This document shows positions 1 through 10,408 of a stretch of 64,000 nt of DNA, piece by piece. The notes under the pieces are model-generated. The model did not search any database, was not told the origin of the DNA, and saw nothing but the letters and a program-made list of their open reading frames with translations. The stretch's first letter is position 1; each line of letters starts with the position of its first letter. The translations under genes were made by a program, and so were the position numbers. Origin of the DNA: Dipylidium caninum (lineage: Eukaryota; Platyhelminthes; Cestoda; Cyclophyllidea; Dipylidiidae); the NCBI GenBank assembly GCA_017562135.1, contig QEYB01000459.1, forward strand, positions 1 to 64,000. Reading direction: 5' to 3'.

Positions 1-98
1 CCCTAACCTAACCTAACCTAACATAACGCCTACCCTAACCCTAACCTAACCCTAACCCTAACCCCTGACCTAACCTAACCCTAACCCTACCCTAAACC
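1..98. repeat. Telomere repeat tract (CCCTAA type with CCTAA variants)
   Basis: The first 98 bases are made of CCCTAA and CCTAA units with occasional variants such as CATAACG and CCCCTGA. CCCTAA is the C-rich strand of the common metazoan telomere repeat TTAGGG, so the window appears to start at or very near a chromosome end, with the chromosome interior to the right. The irregular units fit either proximal degenerate telomere or consensus errors. The tract passes directly into rRNA-derived sequence. Confidence 0.88.
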
Positions 99-2601
99 GC
101 TGGCGGTCTTTCGGCCTGCCGGCCCTGAAACGCGTGGATGCTTGCACTTTTAGATCTGACCAACCGACTGCGCACAGGGGCTTTGATGGTCTCGTGTTGA
201 CGGCACTTCTGCCTTGACTCTGGGATAGAGTTACATTCGCAGTTGGCCGTGTGGTCGGCGCAGGTCCTTCAAATGTTCTGCCTCTGTATCAACCTTGGTG
301 GTAACGGGCTAACGGGGAATCAGGGTTCGATCCCGGAGAGGAGCCTGAGAAACGACTACCACTTCCAAGGGAGCGCAGGCGCGCAATTACCATCCCAGCA
401 CGGGAGGTGGGTGACGAAAAAATACCGATGCGGACTCCTTAAAGAGGGCTCCGTAATCCGGATTGATGATCTCTGAATCTTTCACGAGGATCAATTGGAG
501 GCAGGTCTAGTGGCCAGCGCAGCACGCGGTAACTCCAGCTCCAATCAAGCGTATATTTAAAGTGCCTGCAGTTAAAAGCTCGTAGTTGGATTCTTCCGTT
601 GCATGTCGCCTCTGGTACTTGGGCGGCTGGTGTGTGCCTACGGATGACCTGTAATGGTGTTGCTGGCCGCCGGCTGAAATATATAAATAGAATAGTTTCG
701 TTGGCTCGCCTTGTCGATGAGTCGCCTGTCGCGCCGTTATGAAGTGCGGAGTGACTGCATTGGGCGGACCGTGTCGCTTGGCATTGTGTTCCGCACATCT
801 CGGGTGGCCTCTTCGCGTGGGGCCATTGCGTAGCTTTGCGTGTTTGACGGTGTTGGTGATTTTGGCCGCGTGTTGGCGAGCGGCCGGCAGCCGGGGCATT
901 TGGTGGTGGCGGCGCTTGGCGGTGTTGTCGGGGCCATTAATTAGCCTGTCGCGTCAAGCTGGGGTTTCGGCCGGATAGCCCCCTTTGAGCCATGTCTGTG
1001 GCCTCACGGTCGCAATGTGGGCGGGTCTCGGAATTGGCGGGGGGACACGGGCAATGGGCATTTGCCCCCCCGCGGGGTCGTGGGGCCTGTGTCCTTCTGG
1101 CATGCCTTTTGGAATGCCTTCCAAAAGGTGTCTGTGGCGGGTTTGGCACGTTTACTTGAACAAAGTTTGACGTGCTCAAATCAGGCCGAGGTTGCCTGAA
1201 AGTCTTGCATAGAATAATGGAGAATAGGACTCGGTTCTATTTATTTCGTGTGGTTTTCGGATCCGAAGTAATGATCAATAGATGACAGGCGAGGGACGTT
1301 TGTATGCTGCGCTAGAGGTGAAATTCATGGACCGTAGCCAGACAGACGTATCTAAAGCGAAAAGCCATTTTCCATCAAGTGCATGTTTCATGTGGCCAAC
1401 ACAAATGAGAATAGAAGAAACGAAAGTCAGAGGCTCGAAGAGACGATCAGATACCCGTCCTTAGTTCTGAACCATAAAACGATGCCAACTGACGATCCGT
1501 GTTAGTGCAGAAGCAACTTCCCCACGGGCAGTCCCCGGGGGGAAACGCTTAAGTTTTTTTTGTTCCGGGGAGGTATGTTGAAAGCTGAAACTTTAAAGAT
1601 AATTGACGAAGGGCACCACCAGGAGTGGAGCTGTTGTTCTCGGCTTAATTTGACTCATCAAAACACGGTGGATTGGAAAACTCACCGGGAAACCGGGGAC
1701 GGACCTAAGATTTGAACAGATATGGCTTTGTCTTGAATTTGGGGGTGGTTGTGGTGCATGGCCGTTCTTAGTTGGTGAGTGATTTGTCTGGTTAATTCCG
1801 ATTAACGAAACGGGACTCCAACCTGCTAATTAGTGCGTTTGTCCACTGCTCCTGCGTAGGCGTGTGCTGGACGAGGCTGCTGTCGTGGGCCGTGATGCCT
1901 TCTCCATGTCCTTCGTCTGCCTCCTCCTCCTCCCGTCCTTCCTCCGCCTCCTCCTTCGGATGGATGATGGATGGATGGCGTGACGGATGGGTGGATGAAT
2001 GGATGGATGGTGGACGGATGGATGAATGGCATGGATGGGTACGGATGTATGAATGGGTGGAATGGGTGGACGGTTGGCGATGGATGTGGGGTTTGGTGCT
2101 TGTGGCCGGTCGGCCCGGTTGGGCGTTAGCCTCCGGTGCGGTGCGCGAATGCCTACTTCTTAGAGGGACAAGCGGGAGTAAGCCGCACGAAATAGAGCAA
2201 TAACAGGTCCGTGATGCCCTTAGATGTCCGGCGGCCGCACGCGCCCTACATTGACGGTGCCAGCGAGTGAGACCTTCTGGCCTGAGAGGGCTGGGTAAAA
2301 ACTGGTCAATCACCGTCACGACAGGGATCGGGCTTGGAACTGTCCCTCGCTGAACGATATGAATTCCTAAGTAAGTGCAAGTCATAAGCTTGCGCTGATT
2401 ACGTCCATGCCCTTTTGTACACACCGCCCGTCGCTACTACCCGAAAGGTTTAGTTAAGTCCTTGGATCCGGTTGCCATTGTGACGTTCGCCGAGAGGGGG
2501 ATCGTCCAGCAGGGCGATGAGAAGACGACCGAACTTGATCATTTAGAGGAAGTAAAAATCGTAACAAGGTTTCCGTAGGTGAAACCTACGAAGGATCATT
2601 A
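99..2601 (+). rRNA. 18S rRNA gene, 5'-truncated and damaged
   Basis: Small-subunit rRNA landmarks appear in order. These include the gggaatcagggttcgat stretch near 315, the ttaaaagctcgtagttgga stretch near 573, the gtgaaattcatggaccg stretch near 1318, the cacaccgcccgtcgctac stretch near 2420, and the 3' end at ggatcatta (about 2601). The canonical 5' end of 18S is absent: recognisable sequence starts only around 150, next to the telomere. The total length of about 2.5 kb reflects expanded V4 and V7 regions, as in cestodes. Many universally conserved stretches carry single-base insertions or losses, including the 530-loop near 510-535, so this is either a decayed copy or an unpolished consensus of the rDNA. 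No 5.8S or 28S follows. Confidence 0.9.
1958..2070 (+). repeat. GGAT/GGATGAAT simple repeat in an 18S variable region
   Basis: Imperfect GGAT and GGATGAAT units fill about 110 bases. A CCTCCT-rich stretch lies just before them (about 1915-1955). The block sits between conserved 18S segments, so I read it as an expanded variable loop (probably V7) rather than a separate element. Slippage of such repeats is a usual cause of 18S length variation in cestodes. Confidence 0.7.
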
Positions 2602-2613
2602 CGCGTTCTACTT

Positions 2614-2635
2614 TGTGTGTGTGTGTGTGTGTGTG
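2614..2635 (+). repeat. GT dinucleotide microsatellite
   Basis: About eleven uninterrupted GT units lie immediately downstream of the 18S 3' end, within the presumed ITS1. Confidence 0.9.
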
Positions 2636-2691
2636 GTGGCGACGCCGGTCGTTGTTGCCGTGGTCGTCGCTGTGCAATCTGGCTATTCTCG

Positions 2692-2720
2692 CCCTTAACC
2701 CTAACCCTAACCCTCACCCT
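2692..2720 (+). repeat. Interstitial telomere-repeat block
   Basis: Three CCCTAA-type units, read as CCCTTAA, CCCTAA, CCCTAA and CCCTCA, lie about 90 bases after the 18S 3' end and in the same orientation as the terminal tract. The partial 18S gene is therefore bracketed on both sides by telomere-like sequence. Confidence 0.75.
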
Positions 2721-3831
2721 ATCTCGTTACTTCTTTTGGATCCTAATACTTCCTCTTTCTTCTTTTCACCTCCCGTTAATTTTTATTTTCGGATATTTTT
2801 TCATTTTCCTTCCTCATTCTCTCTGTGCTCTTTATTTTCTGCTTCTTGGGGCGCTCTCTAACTTCGCTTTTTTTTGCGTTTCTATATGAAACTTTACGTT
2901 CATCGTCATCCCTATTTCTTATCCATTTTAATCGATTTTGCGTTGCCAGTGCTTGTTCCTCCGCCCGCCTTGTTACGTTTGCGTCCAATGATCGTTCACC
3001 ATTTTGCACACTGTGCTGCTGAACCAGTCGCCCTCACGCGGCGATGACCGTTAAGAAGCCCAATGTGTTTCGTCCCTGCCCCTTTCCATTTACCCTTCTG
3101 CCACACGTATGGCCTTAATTTCAAGTTCCGTTTATTCCTTCACGTTTATTTTCTTTTTTCCTTTTTGGCAGCATTGCTTTGATTTATTACGGTGCATGTC
3201 ATCATAATCAATTCCTGTACATTAGTGTTTTATATGTTGACATCTACCATCCGCCATCGAGGAATATATATATCCAGGTTCTTCTTGATTCGAGCAGTAT
3301 TTCATTCTAAGATTTTAAAAATTTCCCCTGATTATATTACCTTTCGATAATTATAAGCCTATTTATTAGTTATGTAGTCACTAACCTCTTGTGACTCGTG
3401 GTTGCGGTTTCGGAGGTCAACTCTACTGCCAATAATTTTACTTCGGGTTAAGATACTTTTAATTTTGAAATAAAATCCTTTTAATGTATATTATTGAAGG
3501 TCCCGTTTGAAAGATTCCTCTACAAATGCTATTTTTTATTCTAAAGATTGTTGCATGTTGTAATGTTCCTTTCAGTACCTTCGGTTTCCACGTTAAAAAT
3601 AAAAAAAACTCCTTTTTTCGAAACTCCAAGTACAATCCATTGCTCCTCAATTTACAAAAAACATCTTCAGAGTTCTGGCGATTATTCTTCCATTTATAGC
3701 TTCAATTTACCATTATATAACACTAGCTTTGCGATAAATTGACAACAAGAAGGCTTTACACTAATGCCAAAGTCACCCAGCCCATAGCCGTGCGATTAAT
3801 ATTTCATAAAATTCTGCTTCATTTTGAACAG

Positions 3832-4334
3832 GTCTGCCAAAACGATTTACCCGATTACTCTCCATTCAGTTCAGTAAGTCTTCAAATATGCCTGTAAATG
3901 TGTATAGATTAAAGTTTGTTTAAATTTTAATCTATGCTTTATGTCCTACCTTAAATCAATGTAATTAATAGGTTCATAAAATTGTGTCCATGTGAGTCCC
4001 TTTTGCTCGATAGTAGTGTATATTTCGTCAAATTTGCCCATTCCTGTAGTTGTTCTCCTTAAAGTTAGTGCAACCTTTATATTACTTATATTTTTACTCA
4101 TTTCGTATATTCACCCATGGAATACATTTTCTTCAATTACTTCCAGATACGGTTCAGGAGAATAATTTCCTAGCGACTAAGTCTTATTTCTTAAGGTATT
4201 GTAACTTAAAGGTTTTGTAGCTCACAATGTGTTATTATTTCAGAGGTTGCGCTCGCTATATCATTGACTCTATGCATTCCTATCCTGTTGGTTGGATTAA
4301 TTTGTGTCTGTCGTTGCTGTTACGGGAAGATGAG
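3832..4334 (+). CDS. Tentative fragment of a small membrane-protein gene
   Basis: Two exon-like segments were found; the gene is not recognised. The first (3832-3873, 42 nt) lies between a strong acceptor (tttgaacag) and the donor gtaagtc and is open in all three frames. The second (4244-4334) follows ttatttcag and ends at gtaaga. In one frame it encodes a hydrophobic segment of about 22 residues (LAISLTLCIPILLVGLICV) followed by a CRCCYGKM motif, the pattern of a single-pass membrane helix with a cysteine-rich juxtamembrane patch. A second frame of the same exon is also open, so the reading frame is not certain. I found no start exon or stop exon. It could equally be chance splice signals in AT-rich DNA. 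Confidence 0.25.
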
Positions 4335-5358
4335 GTAAGATCCAAGGAACAAATACGTAAGTTTATGTGGATTCACCACGTTATTACAAAAACTTCCAAA
4401 TTATTGCCTTCCCCTTCCAACATCTCAATAATCCACAAAAATAATCAGTATAAAAAGAGCAATGTTAATAAATTAGTCTAAAACATCCCAAAACTTGTGT
4501 CAAACCGTGAAGTCCCCGTTCCGTGAATATCCGGAAACGAGTTGCTGTAGGCGTTGGATCTCACAACAGACTTTTTTAATACTTTGCTACTTGATATATC
4601 AAGTATTTTCTTTTCCGTTTAGAAAGAGAAAATAAAAATCGTCTCAAGAGCTGTGTTTCTCACAAGATCATTTAACCACTATTGAAAGGAGGTTGCAAAA
4701 AGCAGTGGCATTGCGAACATTTGTTATTAATTCGATATCCTTACGTACTTCTGTAAGTATATAAAATGTGTTAAATCTCAAAATCTGCTTACCTTTTTTT
4801 ATTCATAGCTACTATATAACGATACCCGTCCGAACAGCAGGTCAAATTTATAAAATCCTACCCCTCTGAGTTCATGTCCTGTTTAGGAGTAATTCTCAGG
4901 GTATAACGATATGAACTATTGAAGATGAATAAATAATTTTTCTCAGTCTCCAAAAAGTGTAAACGTGTCATGGTACGATAAGCTTTGTGTTTACAGTAAG
5001 GCAGGCAGAAACGTCAAGACAAGAGGTCTGCAAGGGACTGTCACTGGCACATGCACCTGCGTAAGCGCATCTACCACCTAACTGAATGACCAGCATCCTA
5101 CACGACTACGACCTACATCTGATTCATTTGAGGCTGCTCTAACAAAACAATAATCAGTTGAATAGTTACTTGCAGGACTTATTGAAACTGATTTGACTTG
5201 GTCTCATAATAACGGTACTTACGGAAAAGTTAAAGCCCGTCAGCCTCCGGCTTGTACGAAGTGCGCACTGCTAAAGGCGTGGCGGAGGACTACAGGTTGT
5301 TTTGTTTATTCTCTCTCAATAGGTCTACTGAACAGTGTTGGGAATGTTTACATATAAG
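4335..5358. other. No gene recognised
   Basis: AT-rich DNA with short open frames only. Nothing in it resembles a known protein, RNA gene or repeat. Confidence 0.4.
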
Positions 5359-6111
5359 TTAGCCGAAGCTAGAACAAATTATGCCTTGATCACATTGTGG
5401 ATAGAAGATAGACATCTGTTTCCACATTCGAATAGTTTTCCCGAAATGCAAACTACTTTAAGATAATCAAATTGAAAATCTGCAAAGTGAAGCTCCATAC
5501 GAGCTTGCCTAACGGAGACTACTACACCATCCTGATTAACGGACTGGTCGTTCACTTTTGCCGTCATGAAAAATGCGCAGTTGATAATCTTCAGGTACAC
5601 TAAAAAGCTGTCTGATAGAAACTTCATAAATATAAAAACCGTAAGGGGATATCGATAGCCCCTTAAACTTTTGTCGCCTAATTTTTTTGGCAAAAATTTA
5701 AGGAGCTGGACCTGAAATGGCTTTCCATTAAGCAAATATGATTAGTGTAAGCTTTGATTTACGGGTAATTGACGCCACGAGTATAGGAACATAAATGAAG
5801 TAAATCCGAGAGAGATGCAATTTAAATAAATTGTTTCAGTTTTACGATGGCTTTCGTGCAGAATAGGCACTAAAATTTTTTCATACCGCGCTCCAAATTA
5901 ATTCCAACCATTTTATTCATAAGGAAGATATTTCCGATGACAAATTTTAGGTGGAAGTAGGTTCTCAAATTCAACTACGCGTAAAAGGCGGTTCATATTG
6001 TAATCTAAATAGGTAAAAAGTAGAGCCCAGGACAAAATTCCAAGCAGACTAGTAAATATTTAGACACCCACCTTCCCGGTCACGTAGGAGGCACCTCGTG
6101 ATTGCAGCCAT
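5359..6111 (-). CDS. Predicted small three-exon gene, unknown product (about 79 aa)
   Basis: Three exons can be joined in phase on the minus strand. Exon 1 is 6072-6111 (ATG at 6111, donor gtgggt), exon 2 is 5457-5599 (acceptor ctttttag, donor gtagtt) and exon 3 is 5359-5415 (acceptor gaaacag, stop TAA). Lengths of 40, 143 and 57 nt keep one frame throughout, and the second intron is only 41 nt, like the short introns elsewhere in this window. Exon 2 reads like real protein, for example CAFFMTAKVNDQSV and ARMELHFADFQFDYLK, but I do not recognise the family. No signal peptide or membrane helix is evident. Its start lies 115 bases from the ATG of the phosphatase gene on the opposite strand, so the two could share a promoter region. 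The phase agreement could still be coincidence. Confidence 0.35.
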
Positions 6112-6225
6112 TTCGCGATTCCTCGTTCATTGGTGAGGCCGCCAAATGCCAATCAGAATCCAAGGGTAATATGTGTGGATAGGTATGATGGAGAGAATGT
6201 GAGGGGAACGAGGCAAAAAAGGAGG

Positions 6226-6822
6226 ATGTATAGCCAGATAGCCAGGATCACGGATCACCTTTACTTGAGTAGCTTAGAAGCATTGACATCTGCGCGGCTG
6301 AAACAGCATGGCGTGACACAGGTTATTTCTGCCATGGTGGAAGTCCTACCAACAGAGTTGCTTTTGGATGACGATTTGCGGACACGATCTCACGTGCAAG
6401 TGTCTGTTGAGGATATCGAAAGCGCAGACCTGAGGTCCCATTTCGACTCAGTCGCCGATCGTATAGCTCGGGAAGCTCGGCGTGGGGGACGCAGCCTTGT
6501 TCACTGCGTGGCGGGCGTATCGCGATCACCAAGTCTCGTGCTTGCCTACCTCGTTAAACACGGACATATGACCTTAGCGGAAGCATATGACCACGTTCGT
6601 CGCCTTCGTCCGTGTATTCGTCCTAATGTGGGATTTTGGCGTCAATTAATTGCCTACGAGATAACACGGCGAGGAGTCGCATCTATGTGTATTGAGCCAG
6701 AACCCTTCCGCAGTTCCTCTACTTCACGCGCTATCTCTTACGCGTTAAACCAATTCTCGAATTCACGGCCTCAGCGACGGTATCGCCAACAGTGGAGTGG
6801 ATACCTTGAAGGCAAGTACTGA
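6226..6822 (+). CDS. Dual-specificity protein phosphatase, DUSP14/18/21-like (198 aa)
   Basis: This encodes a small atypical dual-specificity phosphatase, which removes phosphate from Tyr and Ser/Thr of signalling proteins such as MAP kinases. The catalytic signature HCVAGVSRSP gives Cys94 and the P-loop arginine, and Asp63 in VEDIE is the likely general acid. Downstream, RLRPCIRPNVGFWRQL matches the characteristic DUSP14-group motif (IRPNVGFWRQL). I chose the ATG at 6226 because the protein then has 198 residues, the usual length of DUSP14, and the upstream frame has no ATG. There is no intron, no targeting signal and no substrate-docking (CH2) domain, so a cytosolic enzyme is expected. The C-terminal 40 residues are Ser/Arg-rich and not conserved. 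The exact ortholog among DUSP14, 18, 21 and 28 cannot be decided by eye. Confidence 0.92.
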   Translation: MYSQIARITDHLYLSSLEALTSARLKQHGVTQVISAMVEVLPTELLLDDDLRTRSHVQVSVEDIESADLRSHFDSVADRIAREARRGGRSLVHCVAGVSRSPSLVLAYLVKHGHMTLAEAYDHVRRLRPCIRPNVGFWRQLIAYEITRRGVASMCIEPEPFRSSSTSRAISYALNQFSNSRPQRRYRQQWSGYLEGKY

Positions 6823-8240
6823 CCATCGAAGAGGCCAATAACAGGATCATCTTTTACGACAGAGACGCCGAGGATTAAACTGATAACACAGTAGCACCAG
6901 CTAACCTCTATTTCTTTAGCTCTCACCGACTGTAGTTAACAATCCACTATTTTGGTTTTAAACTGCAGAAACAAGAGTTTATACTGTGTTCATGGCTTTG
7001 ATCATGTAAAGTACTTCCATACATCAAGACCTTTTTTTCCTTCATGGAAGACTAATATGTTTGGCAATAAGCAGAGTTGAAAAAAATTCACTTTAATTTT
7101 TAACTCTGAGGCCTTATTCCATATAATTTTGCACTGTAGGAATATGTACACAGTAATTCCTTCATTCCTTTTAATTTACTATCTTTCAATAAATAGACGG
7201 TAGTGATATCATTCAGCAAAACCACATTAACTTTTACCCGTAACCTCGTAACACGTGATGTAAGCGAAACCGCAATAAATCAGGCAAATTAGTATATATC
7301 CTGCCCTTTTCTGGATAAACTTCTTTTATTTATTCGTCACCTAAACTGTTGCTATTGCAGCCCAAATGGCTTGTGTCCCAAAAAATTCGGAAATAACCTA
7401 AAGTGTCACGGTGTGTAAGGTATGATAGGGATACCGGAGAAACAAAACCAGAAAATATATTTATATTTAACAAAATTTCGCACATTTCATAAGGAGTTGA
7501 GGGTAGCCCATGTTTGTATTTAATAAAGGGCAAAGGTTCCGCCACTGTGATGGGATCGACGATGATAATGTCACTTACGAGAGCATCTCATTTCTACTAC
7601 CAGAGAACTGTTTCATCTCCAATCGCATTCTAGAGTGGATGATGTGCCACGTAGAGGACCCGATTTACGGAGACACTACTTGCCCTTGTCGTGGTGGTGA
7701 AGACGCTAATTTCGACTCGCACGCTTGTGTCACATAGTTGGAGGTCGGTAATTCATGACAAGGAGAGATAGCGATAGCAAAAATGTACGTTTAAATAAAT
7801 TGCAAGGACAAACTGAGCATAAGCAAAGAGGTAAAATTAAATGTGCAGTATGAAACTTTCAGTTCTAATCATCTGGTTACAATTGCTACCTTTCATCATT
7901 AAGTAGCATATGTAAATAACAAATTTATTTCAGGGAAAACAAAACTCGTACATAGATGAAAAGCGTCAGGAAACATATTGCCGCTTTGATGAGCATTGTA
8001 AGCGGTACACAAAGTGAGAAACGTGAATATACTTTAAAACTAAGCCGAGTTAAATTTCGATGGTACAAATTTCACTTTGTGAGCCTTAATCTTCTGAATT
8101 ATGACATAACGAGGCACAAACCAAATATTAGCACATATCCTATTAAGATACAAATGTTATGGGGCAGATTTTAAAAGAAATAATTTAATATGACCGTGCC
8201 GAGGAGTCAAAATGTGGTGCCAATATGGACAGTTTGCATA
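6823..8240. other. Intergenic, no confirmed gene
   Basis: This is the DUSP 3' flank and the 3' flank of the kelch gene. An open frame at 7510-7737 (+) contains a GDTTCPCRGGEDANFD stretch but has no recognisable domain, and no splice partners could be found. I see no repeat or RNA gene. Confidence 0.4.
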
Positions 8241-10408
8241 TCATCTCACTTCGGTGCAAGTTGACTTCCTGGAGACGACGATTATTGGACAGCGCACATT
8301 ATCGACTTTACCGATTGGATCCCACACAAAAACGTCTTCATGTTGGTCCTAAAATGCATTGAATTGCGTGGTCACCCAAATGGAAATGATCCCACCAATG
8401 ATATTAAGTTTTTACCTACTTCACATTCTTCCGACTTCTTCAGCTCGTATATGTTTCCAGGATTTGCTGAAAGTTCAACACAAGCGGATTAGAATAAATA
8501 ACTTCTGATTCAAAATAACACGTGTCGACCCGATAAAAGGCGGAATATTTTCAATTTTTGTCTCGAATTAAAGGAACGAGACTTACTCGTAAAGAGGATT
8601 TTTCCACGATAAAAAGCTAAAGAACACAACTTTTCGTCTGGATCAGCCCTTGTATTAATAATTGTCCATTGACTGGGTTGTAATGAAATTAGGAGCATTT
8701 CAAAAGAGCGCACACCTCCTGCAGCAACGAAAACCCTGTCGACTAAGCAAGTCGCAAATGGCCAAACACGTGAATGCAACATTGGGGGCATGTCACACCA
8801 GGTCCACCGATGCGGATCATTGATTTCTTTCCCGTTGAACAGTTCAGCCGTGCTCAAAGGTGGTGCTGATTTACTAATCACATTTAAGCCGCCGACAACA
8901 AGAATGCCAAAGTTAGGAATATGAACAGCGGCACTTGCGTATCTCGCCGTGGGCATTTTAGGCAGAGGAATCCACCTAGAATTAAAAGTGAGTAAGTTCA
9001 CACCGTCATCTACTGTGGAAGTGTGCATATAAAGAAAAAGAGGGAGGTTCAAGAACCCAGCAACTTACCCATTTGCGAGTGGATCGTATAACTCGCACGA
9101 CGACAAAATGGTATTTTGGGGCTTCCCAATCCCTCCAAATACGAATATGTGACGGTCACTAGCAGCTGCTGAATGTCCATGTCTTCCTTCCTTCATTGAT
9201 GCCACAGTGCACAAAAAACCATCATGCCAATTGACCCTTTCTACCTGCGACATGCACCCGCCTTCATCACTTTTTCCTCCAATTATGAATATATTATCTG
9301 CAATAGACAGAAATATAAACTTTCGCCGAGATTTGAAGGTGGTATCTTTACTTAATAACACACCTTCCAACGCTACCACACTACGATTTATCCTGTATGG
9401 CGCACAATGCCGATAAGAATTACCAGTCTGAAATTTTGGTATCGATGTGACGATGCCGTTCCCCGACGTTGCATTGAGAGCATATACGAAAAGATGTTCC
9501 TCCAAACTGCAAAGTGTGAGGTAAGTTAACTGTGAAATAGTCAGGTAGAATAACTATAAAAAAAACTGGAAAATTCCTGTTTACCTGGTAGGCGAAGCAG
9601 TTTCCGCTGATTCACCGCTCTCAGTGTCTGTTTGGCTGGGTGCCTGACGGCTTTTCGACCAGTTTTTTATCAGGATATCTTAAGATGGACACATACAATG
9701 TGAAATTATTGCGAAATCTTGAAGGACTTATAGACGAAAGAATTTATGTCAATAGCAAACTGACCTGCAACGTTTATCCAAGTGAAAATCTGAATCGCTC
9801 CTAAAGATACCAACGAAAGTGGCATCTGAAATTTTTTTGAGATCTATCGCTGTTAATAACTTCTCAAAATATTCAGTGCGTGTTTGTTGATCGCTTCGTG
9901 ATATTCCAGCTTCTATCCAAGTGGTAATGGCCCTTAATTTTAACATTTGCGGAAGCTCAATAAGTTGTGGATTTGTCAATAGAATCTCCAGACTCTTAGG
10001 GACGGCGAACAGAAAAAGTATCCTGTTTTCCACGAATGCTATCAAAATTTTGTGTAAATATCGGGACACATGCGTTAATGAGTTCTGTGTTTGTTGTAAG
10101 GCTCGCCAATTTCCAAACCATTTCCACATTCTTTGATGATATCCTATTAAGAGATATATACTCAATATGATGGCATTTTATAATTTGCCATAAACGAAGG
10201 GAAATCGAGGCTGTTAAAATTGGCCTACCTGGTCTTCAAATAATCTGTGCAGAAACTGATTATTTCGGAGCATCCCAAATTATACCCCAGTAGGAATAAA
10301 TGAGGCGCATTGAAGCGGTCTATTTTAATTGCGCCCGTGTAAGCATAGGCAACTGCGGCTTCCACAATTCTACAAGATTTTAAGAGGTCAAAAGTAAGGA
10401 AAGCGCTA
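8241..10408 (-). CDS. Kelch-like protein (BTB-BACK-Kelch), 3' exons; BACK exon frameshifted
   Basis: KLHL-type proteins are substrate adaptors of Cullin-3 ubiquitin ligases. Exons on the minus strand, in gene order, are 10408-10229 (C-terminal half of BTB, with EAAVAYAYTGAIKIDRF), 10143-9765 (BACK), 9509-9069, 8975-8587 and 8335-8241 (stop TGA at 8241). The kelch exons show motifs such as IADNIFIIGGKSDEGG, RHGHSAAASDRHIFVFGG and VERVNWHDG, giving roughly four to five blades. Splice phases agree across all junctions. The BACK exon is 379 nt, one base longer than the frame allows, through an extra T near 10040 relative to the second copy, which destroys the frame of its first third. The N-terminal BTB exon is not adjacent: a candidate lies at 16045-16128. 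The region from 9501 upward is repeated, so the kelch exons exist once while BTB/BACK exons exist three times. Confidence 0.82.

Larger units (their letters stand above)
2602..3831 (+). other. ITS1-like and following non-coding sequence
   Basis: This stretch follows the 18S 3' end. It starts with a GT microsatellite (2614-2635) and contains an internal telomere-repeat block (2692-2720). It then becomes T-rich, with no recognisable 5.8S core. The rDNA unit therefore appears to break off inside ITS1. Open frames here are short, low-complexity and pyrimidine-rich, and I do not regard them as genes. Confidence 0.55.

Noticed and set aside
439..2424. Several open frames of 60-210 codons across the 18S region on both strands
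   Set aside because: They overlap recognisable rRNA sequence, have low-complexity Pro/Ser/His or Arg-rich composition and resemble no protein.
7510..7737. Plus-strand frame with a CPC motif downstream of the phosphatase
   Set aside because: No recognisable family and no neighbouring exons; left as unconfirmed.
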